A program made the position numbers and the translations under genes. A stretch of 64,000 bases of DNA, from the NCBI GenBank assembly GCA_963795805.1, contig CAWCIV010000003.1, forward strand, positions 124,001 to 188,000, in the 5' to 3' direction. The notes under the pieces were generated by a model that did not search any database, was not told where the DNA came from, and worked only from the letters and a program-made list of their open reading frames with translations. The stretch comes from JALYYC01 sp963795805. Its GTDB lineage: Bacteria > Chloroflexota > Dormibacteria > CF-121. Numbering within the stretch: the first letter of the stretch is position 1; each line of letters opens with the position of its first letter. Below, piece by piece: positions 22,488 to 30,838 of this stretch.

Positions 22488-23608
22488 TGCGGGAGGGCGT
22501 CGAGGAGCCGGCTGATGTCGTCATCGCTGTTGTAGAAATGGGCTGAGGCGCGCAGGAAGTCGGCACGGAGGGAGATGATGATGCCAGCCTCCCGCAGCCG
22601 GGTCTGCACCTCCGCGGGTACCATCCGCGGATGGCGGAAGGACACGATGCCTGACCGCTCGCGGGGCTGTGGCTTGAAGACCAGGACGTAGCCGCGACGT
22701 GGCAACTCCTCCCGTAACCGGTCCGCCAGCCGGAGCACCGTCGCCTCGACCTTAATCGGGTCGGCGCGAAGCAGGAGGTTGACGGCGGCCCCAAAGCCGA
22801 GGATGCCCGGATAGTTGGGCGCCGCCTCCTCATAGCGTCGAGCATCCGGTTTGAAGGTCAGGTCGTACTTGAAATATCCCGCCTCATCGACGACACTGTC
22901 CGTCCCGATCGTGACCGGACGCATGCGGTCGAGCATCCGCGCCGAAACGCACGCGAACCCGATCCCGGTTGGTCCAAGCAGCCACTTCTGTGCCCCCGCA
23001 CAGAGGAGGTCCACGTCGGTCGCCGCCAGGTCGATTTTCAAGGCGCCCGTGGCCTGGATGGCATCGACGACGAGAAGGACGTCAGGCGGCAGGGCATTCC
23101 TCAGCGCCGCGAGGTCGGCGCGGTATCCACTCCAGAACTGCACCGCGCTGATCGCCACCATCCGAGTCCTCCCATCGCACAGGCCGACCAGGGCCTTGAC
23201 ATCGACGCGGCCGTTCAGTGGACGGTGTAGCCGCAGCTCGACGCCCCGCGTCTTCAGGCCCATCCACGGATAGATGTTCGCGGGGAACTCGCGATCAACG
23301 CCGACGATGTTGTCGCCATCCTCCCAGGCGAGTCCAGCCGCGGCGAGTCCCAGGCCCGTCGTCGTGTTTTTCGTGAACGTGATCCGCTCCGGTCCGACCG
23401 AGAGCAGCTCGCCGATTCGCGCCCGCACCTGGGTCCGCAGTCGTTGCCAGTGGGCAAGGTCGAAGGGCTCCTCTGTCAGGCGATCGAGAAAGACCGTCAT
23501 GGCCGACCGCACCGGAATGGCAAGCGGCGCGATCGCCGCGTGATCGAGATACGCGTAGCGCTGGGCGATCGGAAACAGGTCGCGCATCTCAGCAGGACTC
23601 AGCGGCAT
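22484..23608 (-). CDS. Class-V PLP-dependent aminotransferase / cysteine desulfurase-like enzyme
   Basis: This 374-residue fold-type I PLP enzyme has YLDHAAIAPLA at the start. The PLP-phosphate/His region FTKNTTTGLGLAAAGL follows, then the Asp in LLVVDAIQATGALKID and the Schiff-base Lys in LCAGAQKWLLGPTGIGF. It resembles the isopenicillin-N epimerase/selenocysteine lyase (CsdB-like) branch. A Cys loop needed for sulfur transfer is not evident, so it may not be a desulfurase. The ATG at 23608 is chosen because longer frames run through the divergent CsaA gene. Its partner DUF2127 overlaps it. Confidence 0.85.
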   Translation of the reverse strand: MPLSPAEMRDLFPIAQRYAYLDHAAIAPLAIPVRSAMTVFLDRLTEEPFDLAHWQRLRTQVRARIGELLSVGPERITFTKNTTTGLGLAAAGLAWEDGDNIVGVDREFPANIYPWMGLKTRGVELRLHRPLNGRVDVKALVGLCDGRTRMVAISAVQFWSGYRADLAALRNALPPDVLLVVDAIQATGALKIDLAATDVDLLCAGAQKWLLGPTGIGFACVSARMLDRMRPVTIGTDSVVDEAGYFKYDLTFKPDARRYEEAAPNYPGILGFGAAVNLLLRADPIKVEATVLRLADRLREELPRRGYVLVFKPQPRERSGIVSFRHPRMVPAEVQTRLREAGIIISLRADFLRASAHFYNSDDDISRLLDALPQ

Positions 23609-23639
23609 GCCTCTGCGATTGGACACTACACTAAGGGCC

Positions 23640-23987
23640 TTGGGAAGCGAGGTGGAACAGATCACCATCGCCGACTTCGAGCGGGTCGACATGCGAGTCG
23701 GCCGGATCCTCGAGGCGGAGCCCTTTCCTGAAGCCCGCAAGCCCGCCTACAGGTTGCTGATCGACTTCGGCGCGCTGGGAACACGGCGGTCCAGCGCCCA
23801 GTTGACGGCGCACTACCAGCCCGCGCACCTGCGCGGCAAGTTGGTGATCGCGGTCACCAACTTTCCCCCACGCCAGATCGGGCCGGTGCGCTCGGAGGTT
23901 CTCGTGCTTGGCGTCCCGGATGCCACCGGAGCGGTCGTGCTGCTGGAGCCGACCGAGGACGTCCCGTTAGGCGGTCGGGTGTTCTGA
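23640..23987 (+). CDS. CsaA-like tRNA-binding (EMAP/OB-fold) protein
   Basis: This 115-residue OB-fold protein begins ITIADFERVDMRVGRILEAEPFPEARKPAYRLLIDFG, the CsaA signature. It ends VLVLGVPDATGAVVLLEPTEDVPLGGRVF. CsaA dimers bind tRNA and have been reported as chaperone/export factors. The TTG start follows TACACT by seven bases, fitting the leaderless pattern; a GTG 12 bases further in is the alternative. It is divergent from the PLP enzyme with 31 bases between starts. Confidence 0.85.
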   Translation: MGSEVEQITIADFERVDMRVGRILEAEPFPEARKPAYRLLIDFGALGTRRSSAQLTAHYQPAHLRGKLVIAVTNFPPRQIGPVRSEVLVLGVPDATGAVVLLEPTEDVPLGGRVF

Positions 23988-24000
23988 CCGCGTCGGAAGG

Positions 24001-24408
24001 TTAGGGGCGCCTGACCTCCGCGTGGCGGCGCATCATGCAGTCGTCCATCACCACGTCCAGCCCGGCCGAGCGCGCACGCGCCGCACTGGCGTCATCTCGA
24101 ACCCCGTCCTGGAGCCAGACCGCGCCCGCGCGGATGGTGATCGCATCGTCGACAATCGCGGCCACGAACTCCGACCGACGAAACACATCGACCACGTCGA
24201 CTCGCTCCGGGACGTCGCGGAGCGACGCATAGGCCGCCTCGCCGAGCACGCGATCGACCAGGGGATTGACCGGAATGATGCGATAGCCCACGCGCTGCAG
24301 ATAGCGCGCCACGCCGTGACTGGGTCGCTGTGGGTCGGGGCTCAATCCAACCACGGCGATCGTCCTGGCCCTGGCGAGGATCCGCTCGATGCCGTCGTCC
24401 ATTTCCAT
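24001..24408 (-). CDS. CoA-binding-domain (YccU-like) protein
   Basis: This 135-residue Rossmann-fold protein begins IERILARARTIAVVGLSPDPQRPSHGVARYLQRVGYRIIPVNP. The AVWLQDGV and MDDCMMRRHAEV segments are characteristic of the CoA_binding_2 family. It lacks the succinyl-CoA synthetase catalytic module and is not assigned a reaction. The ATG at 24408 is preferred to a much longer frame because it follows TAGACG by five bases and the upstream frame is antisense to the next gene. Confidence 0.85.
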   Translation of the reverse strand: MEMDDGIERILARARTIAVVGLSPDPQRPSHGVARYLQRVGYRIIPVNPLVDRVLGEAAYASLRDVPERVDVVDVFRRSEFVAAIVDDAITIRAGAVWLQDGVRDDASAARARSAGLDVVMDDCMMRRHAEVRRP

Positions 24409-24426
24409 CTGGCCGTCTAGCAACTC

Positions 24427-24432
24427 TACAAT
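24427..24432 (+). promoter_or_regulatory. -10-like TACAAT six bases before a GTG
   Basis: TACAAT is followed by six bases and the GTG of the 149-residue hypothetical gene. There is no ribosome site, so a leaderless start is likely. Confidence 0.4.
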
Positions 24433-24438
24433 GGCCCC

Positions 24439-24888
24439 GTGCGAGCTCCGACGCGATTGCCGCTGGTCCCGGACGAGATCATCGAGGCCTTTCGGGCCGT
24501 CGCGCCGACCGTCGAAGCCTTCGCGCGCGTAAACGACCTGCAGATCGACCGATACCGACGCGGCAAGGCGGCCTGGGAACTCCACTTCGAGCGCCGGATC
24601 GGGGGCGAGGCAACCCTCACCCTCAGTTACCGCGAGCGAACCGGGCACGTCCTCGACCTGAGCGCGGTCTGGTGGGTTGATGACCCGGTAAGCCGCACGC
24701 GCCGATTGCGCGCCGATAAGATCGGCGTCTTCGACCGTCGGGCCAGCCAGCAGCACCTCCGCGTCCTCCTCGACGCCGGGCTTGCCCGGGTCGATCAGTG
24801 GACCGAGGTCGACCTCGGTCCGCCCCACGGACCGTTCAGCGCGAGGCCGGTGGAACGGGACGAGACGCAGGAACGGCCGAAGCGATGA
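24439..24888 (+). CDS. Hypothetical protein, 149 residues
   Basis: I do not recognise the family. The sequence is soluble and rich in charged residues. It contains VPDEIIEAFRAVAPTVEAFARVNDLQIDRYRRGKAAWELHF and a strand-rich middle ending in LSAVWWVDDPVSRTRRLRAD, which looks like a small antiparallel alpha/beta domain. There is no signal peptide. It overlaps the following small membrane gene by four bases, so the pair forms a two-gene operon. The GTG start is supported by the TACAAT six bases upstream. Confidence 0.6.
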   Translation: MRAPTRLPLVPDEIIEAFRAVAPTVEAFARVNDLQIDRYRRGKAAWELHFERRIGGEATLTLSYRERTGHVLDLSAVWWVDDPVSRTRRLRADKIGVFDRRASQQHLRVLLDAGLARVDQWTEVDLGPPHGPFSARPVERDETQERPKR

Positions 24889-25046
24889 CCGAGATGGAAC
24901 CGGAGCTGTCGCCGGAAGAGGCGCTGCGGCTCGCCTTTGGGCGCCTGGTGGGCTTCGCCGTGGCGGCCTTCGTCCTCCTCCTGGGTGGCGGCATTGCGTT
25001 GATCCTGGTGGCCGCCGTATTTTTTCGATTCCTGTACGGCAGCTGA
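24885..25046 (+). CDS. Small single-helix membrane protein, 53 residues
   Basis: The ATG overlaps the stop of the upstream gene (ATGA). The protein has an acidic N-terminus (TEMEPELSPEEALRLAFGRL) and one long hydrophobic helix, VGFAVAAFVLLLGGGIALILVAAVFF, ending FLYGS. It is probably a bitopic inner-membrane peptide co-translated with the 149-residue protein. The function is unknown. Confidence 0.65.
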   Translation: MTEMEPELSPEEALRLAFGRLVGFAVAAFVLLLGGGIALILVAAVFFRFLYGS

Positions 25047-25076
25047 CTCAGGCGACGGCGCGGTCCATCAGGCGCC

Positions 25077-25736
25077 CTACGTCCTGGCGGGGACGAATGG
25101 ATTGAGGAGCATCTCCTCCTCGATCGTCGTCCTCGCGCCGTGCCCAGGATGGACGACGGTCTTCGCAGGCAGCGCGTACAGGACGGTCCGGATCGAGACG
25201 ACGATCTTGTCGCTGCTGCCACCGGGAAGGTCGGTGCGTCCGATGCTGCGTTGAAATAGGGTGTCGCCGGCAAAGCAGTCGAGTCCAAAGAGGAAGCAGA
25301 CCGAGCCCTCCGTGTGGCCGGGCGTGTGCAGGATCCGTAGACTGACGTCCTGCAGGGCCAGGGTCGAGTCGTCGGTGAGCTCGAGATCCACGGAGAAAGG
25401 CCGAAAGGCGGCCGGCAGGAACGGCAGGTGGGCAAACTGCTCCCAGTCCAGAATCGTCCGGTCCCCTGCATGCATTGCCACGCGAGCCCCCGTGGCCTGG
25501 TGCAGCACCGGCACTCCGGCGACATGGTCAATGTGGCCGTGCGAGAGCAGGATGTGCTCGACGCGCAATCCGTTCGTCTCCACCTGGTCGAGCACCTTGT
25601 GGACCTGCAGCCCCGGATCGATGACCACCGCGGACGACGTATCCCGCCGGCGGACCACGTAGCAGTTCTCGCCGAATAGCTCATCGGAGAAGGCGGAGAT
25701 CTCCAGCTTCTCGCGCAGTGCCCGGAGCGGCGTCAT
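25077..25736 (-). CDS. Metallo-beta-lactamase-fold hydrolase, glyoxalase II-like
   Basis: This 219-residue enzyme has the metal motif HGHIDH in LLSHGHIDHVAGVP. The second His is in LHTPGHTEGS, the Asp is in FAGDTLFQRSIGRTDLPGG, and the last His is in HPGHG. The FQRSIGRTDLPGG loop is typical of the glyoxalase II/YcbL group, which hydrolyses thioesters. Binuclear zinc is expected. The ATG overlaps the stop of the upstream peptidase gene. The first residues (TPLRALREKLEISAF) fit the usual N-terminal strand. Confidence 0.87.
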   Translation of the reverse strand: MTPLRALREKLEISAFSDELFGENCYVVRRRDTSSAVVIDPGLQVHKVLDQVETNGLRVEHILLSHGHIDHVAGVPVLHQATGARVAMHAGDRTILDWEQFAHLPFLPAAFRPFSVDLELTDDSTLALQDVSLRILHTPGHTEGSVCFLFGLDCFAGDTLFQRSIGRTDLPGGSSDKIVVSIRTVLYALPAKTVVHPGHGARTTIEEEMLLNPFVPART

Positions 25737-26824
25737 CCGGCCGCGACCTCGCGGCTTGCCGGGCTGATCACCTCCGGTTCGTTGTCTGTGATCAAGACCA
25801 TCTCCTCGAGCCGCACCCCGCCCCAGCCGGGAACGTAGACGCCGGGCTCGTTCGTGATGACCATGCCGGGTTCGAGCCGCGTCTTGTCACTCGGTGACAG
25901 GTACGGCCGCTCATGCACCATCAAGCCGATCCCGTGGCCGAGACCGTGGCCGAACGCGTTCCGCCCGGCGAGGCTGGTCGCGACCTCACGCGCCTTGCGA
26001 TCGACAGCATCGGCGGAGATGCCGGGGCGCATCATGGAAAGCGAGGCGGTCTGCGCCTCCCGCACGGCGTCGATGATTCGGCGCTGCTCGGCACTCGGCT
26101 CGCCGATCACCACCGTGCGCGTCGTGTCGCTGTTGTAGCCGCCCGCCAGTGCCCCAAAGTCGATGACGACCAGGTCGTTGCGCTCCAGCACCCGATCTGA
26201 GGCGCGGCCGTGGGGAAGGGCACCCCGCTCGCCGGCGGCAACGATCGTCTCGAAGGACGGGCCGTCGGCCCCAAGCTCGCGAAAGGTTTGCTCTAAGAGA
26301 AACGCGACGTCTCGCTCGCGCAGCCCCGGACGCAATTCCGCGCGAACCCGATCAAAGGCCCGGCCCGCAATCGCGCCGACGCGCCGGAGCTGCTCCACCT
26401 CGTCCGGCGTCTTGCGCATTCGGAGCTCCTCCACAAGGCCCACCGTCGCCTCGAGGGCGATCGTAGCCGGAAGACTCTCGCGCAGTCGCGTGTGCATGTC
26501 CACCGACAGATCCTGTGACTCGAAAGCAACCCGCTGCAGGCCGTGCGCCTTGATCCGCTCCGAAACCAGCCCCCAGAGTCCAACTGAGGGGCCGGAACGA
26601 GCCAGCGTGAAGGCCGGCGCCTCGTCCTCCATCTGCAGCCAGTAGCGGCTGTCTCCCAGGATCTCCGCGACCTCGATGCCGATCAGGAGATAGCCAAGAC
26701 TGCCGCTGAAGCCCGAAAGATAGCGAAGGTTGGCGGGCGTCGTGATGACGATGCCGTCCAGGGCCAGCTCGGTGAGTCGCTGGCGGAGCAGCTTCACCCG
26801 GCGGGCTGATTCAGCGGCGCGCAT
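25733..26824 (-). CDS. pepP: Xaa-Pro aminopeptidase
   Basis: This 363-residue M24 metallopeptidase removes N-terminal residues before Pro. The N-terminal creatinase-like domain (residues ~1-130) is followed by the pita-bread domain. Metal ligands are in VIDFGALAGGYNSDTTRT (Asp pair), GHGLGHGIGLMVHE (His), ITNEPGVY (Glu) and GGVRLEEMVLI (Glu). All five are present. It is cytoplasmic and co-translated with the MBL gene. It probably recycles peptides and could cooperate functionally with the TldD/TldE operon elsewhere. Confidence 0.9.
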   Translation of the reverse strand: MRAAESARRVKLLRQRLTELALDGIVITTPANLRYLSGFSGSLGYLLIGIEVAEILGDSRYWLQMEDEAPAFTLARSGPSVGLWGLVSERIKAHGLQRVAFESQDLSVDMHTRLRESLPATIALEATVGLVEELRMRKTPDEVEQLRRVGAIAGRAFDRVRAELRPGLRERDVAFLLEQTFRELGADGPSFETIVAAGERGALPHGRASDRVLERNDLVVIDFGALAGGYNSDTTRTVVIGEPSAEQRRIIDAVREAQTASLSMMRPGISADAVDRKAREVATSLAGRNAFGHGLGHGIGLMVHERPYLSPSDKTRLEPGMVITNEPGVYVPGWGGVRLEEMVLITDNEPEVISPASREVAAG

Positions 26825-26857
26825 CGCCCCATGATACGGAGCGATTCACGCGCGAGC

Positions 26858-27364
26858 TTAGCTGACGATGCCCTCGGGACGGGCGGCGGCCAGGGAGCTG
26901 AGTGGCTCCGTTGCCAGCTCGGCGAGCTGACGGAGCAGCTCCCTGGCATCGCCGGCGCTCGCTGGCCGGTAGATTGCCGCCGCCCCCCAGATCGTCCCCC
27001 GCTGGGCGAGTGGCGTGGCAGCGATCGAACCCGATGGAGGCGTGATATCGCGCAGCAGGTATCGGGACCAGCGACTCTGGCTCAGGTCGGAGACGACCAC
27101 CGGGACTTCGCTGTACAGGGTCCACTCCACCAGCGCCTGCAGCACCGGTCCCAGCTCCGCCAGCCGGTCGGGCCGCCCCGGAAGGGCAAAGCTGTCCCGG
27201 TTCCAGCGTCCGTCGGTGTCGAGAAAGGTGACGAGTCCGCACGCGCCATCCAGCGCATGCATGGCCCGTGAGAGCAGCAGGTTGGCAGCCATCTCGCGAA
27301 CGTGGGTCGTCTGAGCCGCGGCCTGCATTAGACCGGCGGAGCGCCTTGCCGACGGATTTTCCAC
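26858..27364 (-). CDS. GAF-like sensor domain protein
   Basis: This stand-alone protein of about 168 residues has a GAF-like core: ACGLVTFLDTDGRWNRDSFALPG, then VVVSDLSQSRWSRYLLRD, SIAATPLAQRGTIWGAAAIYRP and a C-terminal helix. No output domain is attached. I use the GTG at 27364 because AGGAGG lies 11 bases upstream; frames reaching further run into the promoter. It is divergent from the LuxR-type gene and may sense a ligand for it, which is inference. Confidence 0.65.
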   Translation of the reverse strand: MENPSARRSAGLMQAAAQTTHVREMAANLLLSRAMHALDGACGLVTFLDTDGRWNRDSFALPGRPDRLAELGPVLQALVEWTLYSEVPVVVSDLSQSRWSRYLLRDITPPSGSIAATPLAQRGTIWGAAAIYRPASAGDARELLRQLAELATEPLSSLAAARPEGIVS

Positions 27365-27387
27365 TACCAGTGGCCCCTCCTGGCGGT

Positions 27388-27418
27388 AGCGTAACCTGTC
27401 TCCCCGCAGGGATGTCAA
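27388..27418 (-). promoter_or_regulatory. Putative promoter of the GAF-like gene
   Basis: On the minus strand a perfect TTGACA (27413-27418) is followed after 19 bases by TACGCT. The spacing is slightly long. It lies about 25 bases upstream of the GTG start and its AGGAGG. Confidence 0.45.
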
Positions 27419-27502
27419 GCCGTGAGCTTCGGTTGCAAATCCGAGGCGGAGCGTGCAAGATGGTCTTCGGGAGTCCACGGTATCCCAGGGGGGCATAGTC
27501 CC

Positions 27503-28306
27503 GTGCGGAAGTCGCGCTCGACGCTGACCAAACTCGCATCGGTTCTGCGAGCGTCACCGGAATCGGACGCTCTGATCATCCTGGGCCGGCTCCTCGACTC
27601 CTTGCCGATCGGCTTCCACGTCACGGACTGTGATGACGGCTTTCGCGTGATCTATGCCAACGGCGTCTGGGAACGGTGGCTCCCGCCTGAGAAGCTGCCG
27701 GTCGAAGGCAAGTCGATCGCCGAGCTATTTCCGAGCGCCGAGCGCGAGGGAGCGCTACGCGTCATGCAGGAGGTTTGTGAGAGTTCCAAGGCGCAACACC
27801 TGAAGCGGTTCGACTTTGCCGAGCTCGGCGTGGCGCAGCCCGCCGAGCAGGGCGAACCGAGGCGGTGGGATTGGGAGATCTATCCGCTGAGCGGCTGGGA
27901 CGGGCAGGTGACGCACCTGCTGAACGTCGTCATGCGTGTTACCGAGCCCAGCCCACGACGAAGTCACCCGACGGCCGAGAACCGCCAGGCACAGAACCTC
28001 CGACGCGAGGCCGCCTCCGGGGTGCTTCGGATTTTCGGCGTCGCACCGGAACGGCCCATCCGGGCGCCCCAGGAGGAGCTCACCGACCGCGAATACGAGA
28101 TTGCCGGGTTGATGGCACTCGGATTTACGAACGCCGCGATCGCCAACCGTTTGAGCGTTAGTTCCGCAACGGTCTCATCCCACGCGGCGCATATCCTGGC
28201 CAAGCTGGGTTTTCGTTCCCGCGCCCAGGTCGCGGCCTGGGTCGTGGCACAGCGACTGGCCGAGGCCGCCCCGAAACGCAGCTCGGGCTCCAAACCGCCG
28301 CCCTGA
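27503..28306 (+). CDS. PAS-LuxR transcriptional regulator
   Basis: This protein of about 267 residues has a PAS-like N-terminal sensor (LPIGFHVTDCDDGFRVIYANGVWERWL). A ~50-residue linker follows, then a LuxR/NarL helix-turn-helix, LTDREYEIAGLMALGFTNAAIANRLSVSSATVSSHAAHILAKLGFRSR, near residues 200-250. There is no receiver domain. The GTG at 27503 is preferred because a GGGGGG-like purine stretch lies before it and an upstream start is inside the divergent GAF promoter. It is followed after 89 bases by a receiver protein, so the pair could split a classical response regulator. Confidence 0.78.
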   Translation: MRKSRSTLTKLASVLRASPESDALIILGRLLDSLPIGFHVTDCDDGFRVIYANGVWERWLPPEKLPVEGKSIAELFPSAEREGALRVMQEVCESSKAQHLKRFDFAELGVAQPAEQGEPRRWDWEIYPLSGWDGQVTHLLNVVMRVTEPSPRRSHPTAENRQAQNLRREAASGVLRIFGVAPERPIRAPQEELTDREYEIAGLMALGFTNAAIANRLSVSSATVSSHAAHILAKLGFRSRAQVAAWVVAQRLAEAAPKRSSGSKPPP

Positions 28307-28395
28307 CCGCCCGCGTAAATTTCATCTGAATGAAGGATGACAGCGCGGCCAGACACGCCCATTCTGTAGGTGTCCCTGCGAGGTGGGGGTGACGT

Positions 28396-28830
28396 ATGGC
28401 CTCGACGCTAACCAAAGCCGGACAGCGCGATCAGTCTCCGGAGGACCCGCTCGAGGTGGTGTTCATCGGCGACGATCGGGTCCTGGCGGAACTGTACCGT
28501 CTGAAGCTCGAGCTTGACGGCTACTGGGTCACCCTGTCCTCCAATTTCCACGACGGACTGGAAAAGATCAAGAACCGGATCCCCGATCTCGTCTTCGTCG
28601 ATCTCGGCCCCGGTGAACGGAATCGGGCGACGGACCTCGGCGCGCTTCGGAAGGACGAGGCATTGCGCGAGGTCCCCGTCGTCCTCCTGTCCCGGAAGGA
28701 TACCGAGGCGGTCGAGGCGAACGGCTTTCAAATGGGCTGTCGAGACTTCCTGGTCCGAGTCGATGCCGTCCCCGGCGAAGAGTTCTGGGCCGCCCCGGTG
28801 GAGAGCCCGGCGCGTACGCGACACATCTGA
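28396..28830 (+). CDS. Stand-alone receiver-domain protein with modified active site
   Basis: This 144-residue CheY-like domain has an acidic pair in FIGDDRV and phospho-acceptor Asp69 in LVFVDLGPG. The Thr/Ser switch is in VVLLSRK. The Lys that contacts the phosphate is replaced: DFLVRVD carries Arg at about 121 where DYLVKP is usual, and the following Pro is missing. Phosphorylation may be weak or absent. It lies between the PAS-LuxR gene and lspA and has its own leader with a GAGGTGG ribosome site. Confidence 0.75.
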   Translation: MASTLTKAGQRDQSPEDPLEVVFIGDDRVLAELYRLKLELDGYWVTLSSNFHDGLEKIKNRIPDLVFVDLGPGERNRATDLGALRKDEALREVPVVLLSRKDTEAVEANGFQMGCRDFLVRVDAVPGEEFWAAPVESPARTRHI

Positions 28831-28850
28831 CTTAAAAGAGAGCGGCCCGG

Positions 28851-29327
28851 TCAGCGTCGACGGAGCGAGCGGCGCCGCTCGACGAACAAACCGATCAGAA
28901 AGAGCACGACGCCCAGGCGGATCCCAAGGTCCGCGAGGTTGAAATCAGCCGGCCATACCGGCACCTGGATGAAGTCGATCACCCCACCCATTCGGATCCG
29001 GTCGAGCAGGTTCCCGCTGGCGCCACCGGCGACCGCGCCGAGGCCAATCACACTCGGTAGGGAGCCGGCGTACGCGCGCGCGAGGATCACGCCGACCGCG
29101 AGCAGGACCAGTCCCGTGGCGAGGACGAAGAACAGGTTGTAGCCGCGCAGCAGGCTGAAGGTGGCTCCCGTGTTCGTTAGCAGCCGGAACCAGAGCCATC
29201 CAGGCACGACCGTGACCTGGCGGGCCGGCGGAAGCGACGCGGTGGCCCAGGCTTTGCTCGCCTGGTCGACCACCAGCACGAGCATCGCGACAGTTCCTCC
29301 GGTAAAGGCCCGGGCGTGACGGGACAT
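28851..29327 (-). CDS. lspA: Lipoprotein signal peptidase
   Basis: This 158-residue integral membrane aspartyl peptidase (signal peptidase II) cleaves prolipoproteins after lipidation. The four helices carry VVDQASKAW and NTGATFSLL near the first catalytic Asp region. GGASGNLLDRIRMGGVIDFIQVPVWPADFNLAD supplies the two catalytic Asp residues. It lies last in an operon after a sigma factor and a DUF5667-like protein. Both solute-binding proteins at 51-55 kb carry lipoprotein-type signals it could process. Confidence 0.92.
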   Translation of the reverse strand: MSRHARAFTGGTVAMLVLVVDQASKAWATASLPPARQVTVVPGWLWFRLLTNTGATFSLLRGYNLFFVLATGLVLLAVGVILARAYAGSLPSVIGLGAVAGGASGNLLDRIRMGGVIDFIQVPVWPADFNLADLGIRLGVVLFLIGLFVERRRSLRRR

Positions 29328-29359
29328 CGCGTCATCGTAGTGGCCGCGCTGCCGGCCGG

Positions 29360-30100
29360 TTAGGGCTTGTGGCTGGCTTTGGGCGTGTTCGACGGGCCGC
29401 CCGGTGTTCCATTTCCGTTCGGCTTTGCCGACGGCGACTTGGTCTCCTTACCCACCTCGTGCCCGGCAGGCGTCTGCGCATCCGCAACAGCAAGCTGCGC
29501 CTGGTTTCGGGCGTTCGTGATGGCGTCGAGGGCATTCGGGTTCGTCACCTGGCCCTGGAGCCCGGCGAGCTGGTTGTCATGGGTCGCCACCGCCTTCGCC
29601 AGCTCCCGCTGGAGGCTGTCCGCAGCTGCCGGGTCGGTCGTTCGGATTTCGCGCACCGCACCCGATGCACCGGAGAGCTGCTGCTGGAGCCCGGCGAGGG
29701 CCTGGTCGGCGAGATCGACCCGGTGGCGGGCGAACATCGCCTCCGCTTCCCGAAGCCGGGTGTGCGCGAGCGACAGGTGGTAGTTGAACTGGTCCTGGGG
29801 GCTGAACGCGAACCGCGCCTGGATCGCCTCGATCGTCCCCTTGACGGGGTAGATTACGGAATCCGGCAGGCTGTCGGCTGCGGCCGCGACGGTGCCGGCG
29901 ACCAGCAAGGCCGCCGCCGCCAGTCCCGCCAGCACCAGGCGGCCGGTGGAGCGCGCTCGCAGGCGCCCTGTGGCCGGCTTCTGAACTTCGGCGCTGACCA
30001 GGTTCCAGGCTCGAATCTTGGCGGCGGGCGACGGGACCATCGGATCCACCGCCCGGAGCCGCTCGGCCAGCCGTTCCAACCGCTCGTTCTCAGCGATCAT
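29360..30100 (-). CDS. DUF5667-like membrane-anchored protein, possible anti-sigma partner
   Basis: This protein of about 246 residues has a cytoplasmic N-terminus (~60 residues) and one transmembrane helix (LVLAGLAAAALLVAGTVAAAA). The extracytoplasmic helical domain begins SLPDSVIYPVKGTIEAIQARFAFSPQDQFNYHLSLAHTRLREAEAMF, the pattern annotated as DUF5667. It ends in a Lys/Pro/Gly-rich tail. The ATG at 30100 overlaps the sigma gene by 11 bases and follows GGGAGG. An ECF sigma factor followed by a single-pass protein suggests an anti-sigma or sensor role, although no ZAS motif is seen. Confidence 0.72.
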   Translation of the reverse strand: MIAENERLERLAERLRAVDPMVPSPAAKIRAWNLVSAEVQKPATGRLRARSTGRLVLAGLAAAALLVAGTVAAAADSLPDSVIYPVKGTIEAIQARFAFSPQDQFNYHLSLAHTRLREAEAMFARHRVDLADQALAGLQQQLSGASGAVREIRTTDPAAADSLQRELAKAVATHDNQLAGLQGQVTNPNALDAITNARNQAQLAVADAQTPAGHEVGKETKSPSAKPNGNGTPGGPSNTPKASHKP

Positions 30101-30662
30101 TGACGGGCCTCCCCTGAAGCGCCCGCTCGAGCGTGGCAAGCGCACGGTGCTGCAGCGCCTGAACGGCGCCGACCGACTTGCCCATGATGTCGGCGACCTG
30201 GGCAGCCGTCAGATCCTGGAAGTACCGCAGGAGGAGCACCTGTTGCTGCTCTTCGGTCAGATCCCGGATCGCGACGCGCAGATCCTCATTTGAGAGCCGC
30301 TCGACGGCAAGGTCCGACGGATCGGCCGACTGGGGGAGGGTGGCATTGTCGAGCGGCACGAGCGACACCTTTCCCTGGCGGCGGTAGTGATCGATGGTCG
30401 CGTTGTGGGCGATCCGGTAGACCCAGGATGAGAACGCGACCCCCTGGTCCTGGAAAAGATCGAGCCGCGTCAGGCTGCGGGTCATGGTGTCGATGGCGAG
30501 GTCCTCCGCGTCTTCCGCGCGACCAAGGCGCGCGTACACATAGTTGTAGATGCGATCAAAGTAGCGCTCGAAGAGTGCGCGAGCAGCGTCCTGGTCGCCC
30601 CGCCGGGCCCGCTCGACCAGCGGCCGATCGTCGTCGGCCGCCGCCTTAGAGAACACCCGCAT
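30090..30662 (-). CDS. ECF sigma factor
   Basis: This 190-residue group 4 sigma-70 factor has region 2 at about residues 25-95 (LFERYFDRIYNYVYARLGRAEDAEDLAIDTM, then VAFSSWVYRIAHNATIDHYRR). Region 4 spans about 130-180 (LTEEQQQVLLLRYFQDLTAAQVADIMGKSVGAVQALQHRAL). Region 3 is absent, as in ECF factors. It is followed by an overlapping DUF5667-like gene and lspA. A CATAAT eight bases before the ATG again suggests a near-leaderless start. Confidence 0.88.
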   Translation of the reverse strand: MRVFSKAAADDDRPLVERARRGDQDAARALFERYFDRIYNYVYARLGRAEDAEDLAIDTMTRSLTRLDLFQDQGVAFSSWVYRIAHNATIDHYRRQGKVSLVPLDNATLPQSADPSDLAVERLSNEDLRVAIRDLTEEQQQVLLLRYFQDLTAAQVADIMGKSVGAVQALQHRALATLERALQGRPVNDR

Positions 30663-30808
30663 CGGGGCTCATTATGGGAGGTGGGATGAGGCGCACGGCG
30701 CAGCGTGGCCGAGTCGATGGCTGCCATGGTGAACACCTGTTAATACGCTCAGTCTCCTGCGATGCATATGCGCAGAGCTGGTCGGATCGTGGAAATCCGG
30801 TAACAGGT

Positions 30809-30822
30809 CAGCTTCGGCTGAG
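30809..30822 (-). terminator. Small hairpin after selD
   Basis: TCAGC and GCTGA flank a four-base loop 17 bases beyond the selD stop codon. There is no T run, so termination strength is uncertain. The rest of the 176-base spacer up to the sigma gene shows no other clear element. Confidence 0.35.
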
Positions 30823-30838
30823 GACGAGCGCTGCCTAC

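Noticed and set aside
24001..24828. 275-residue version of the CoA-binding protein
   Set aside because: The extra N-terminus is antisense to the 149-residue gene; the family starts near the ATG at 24408.
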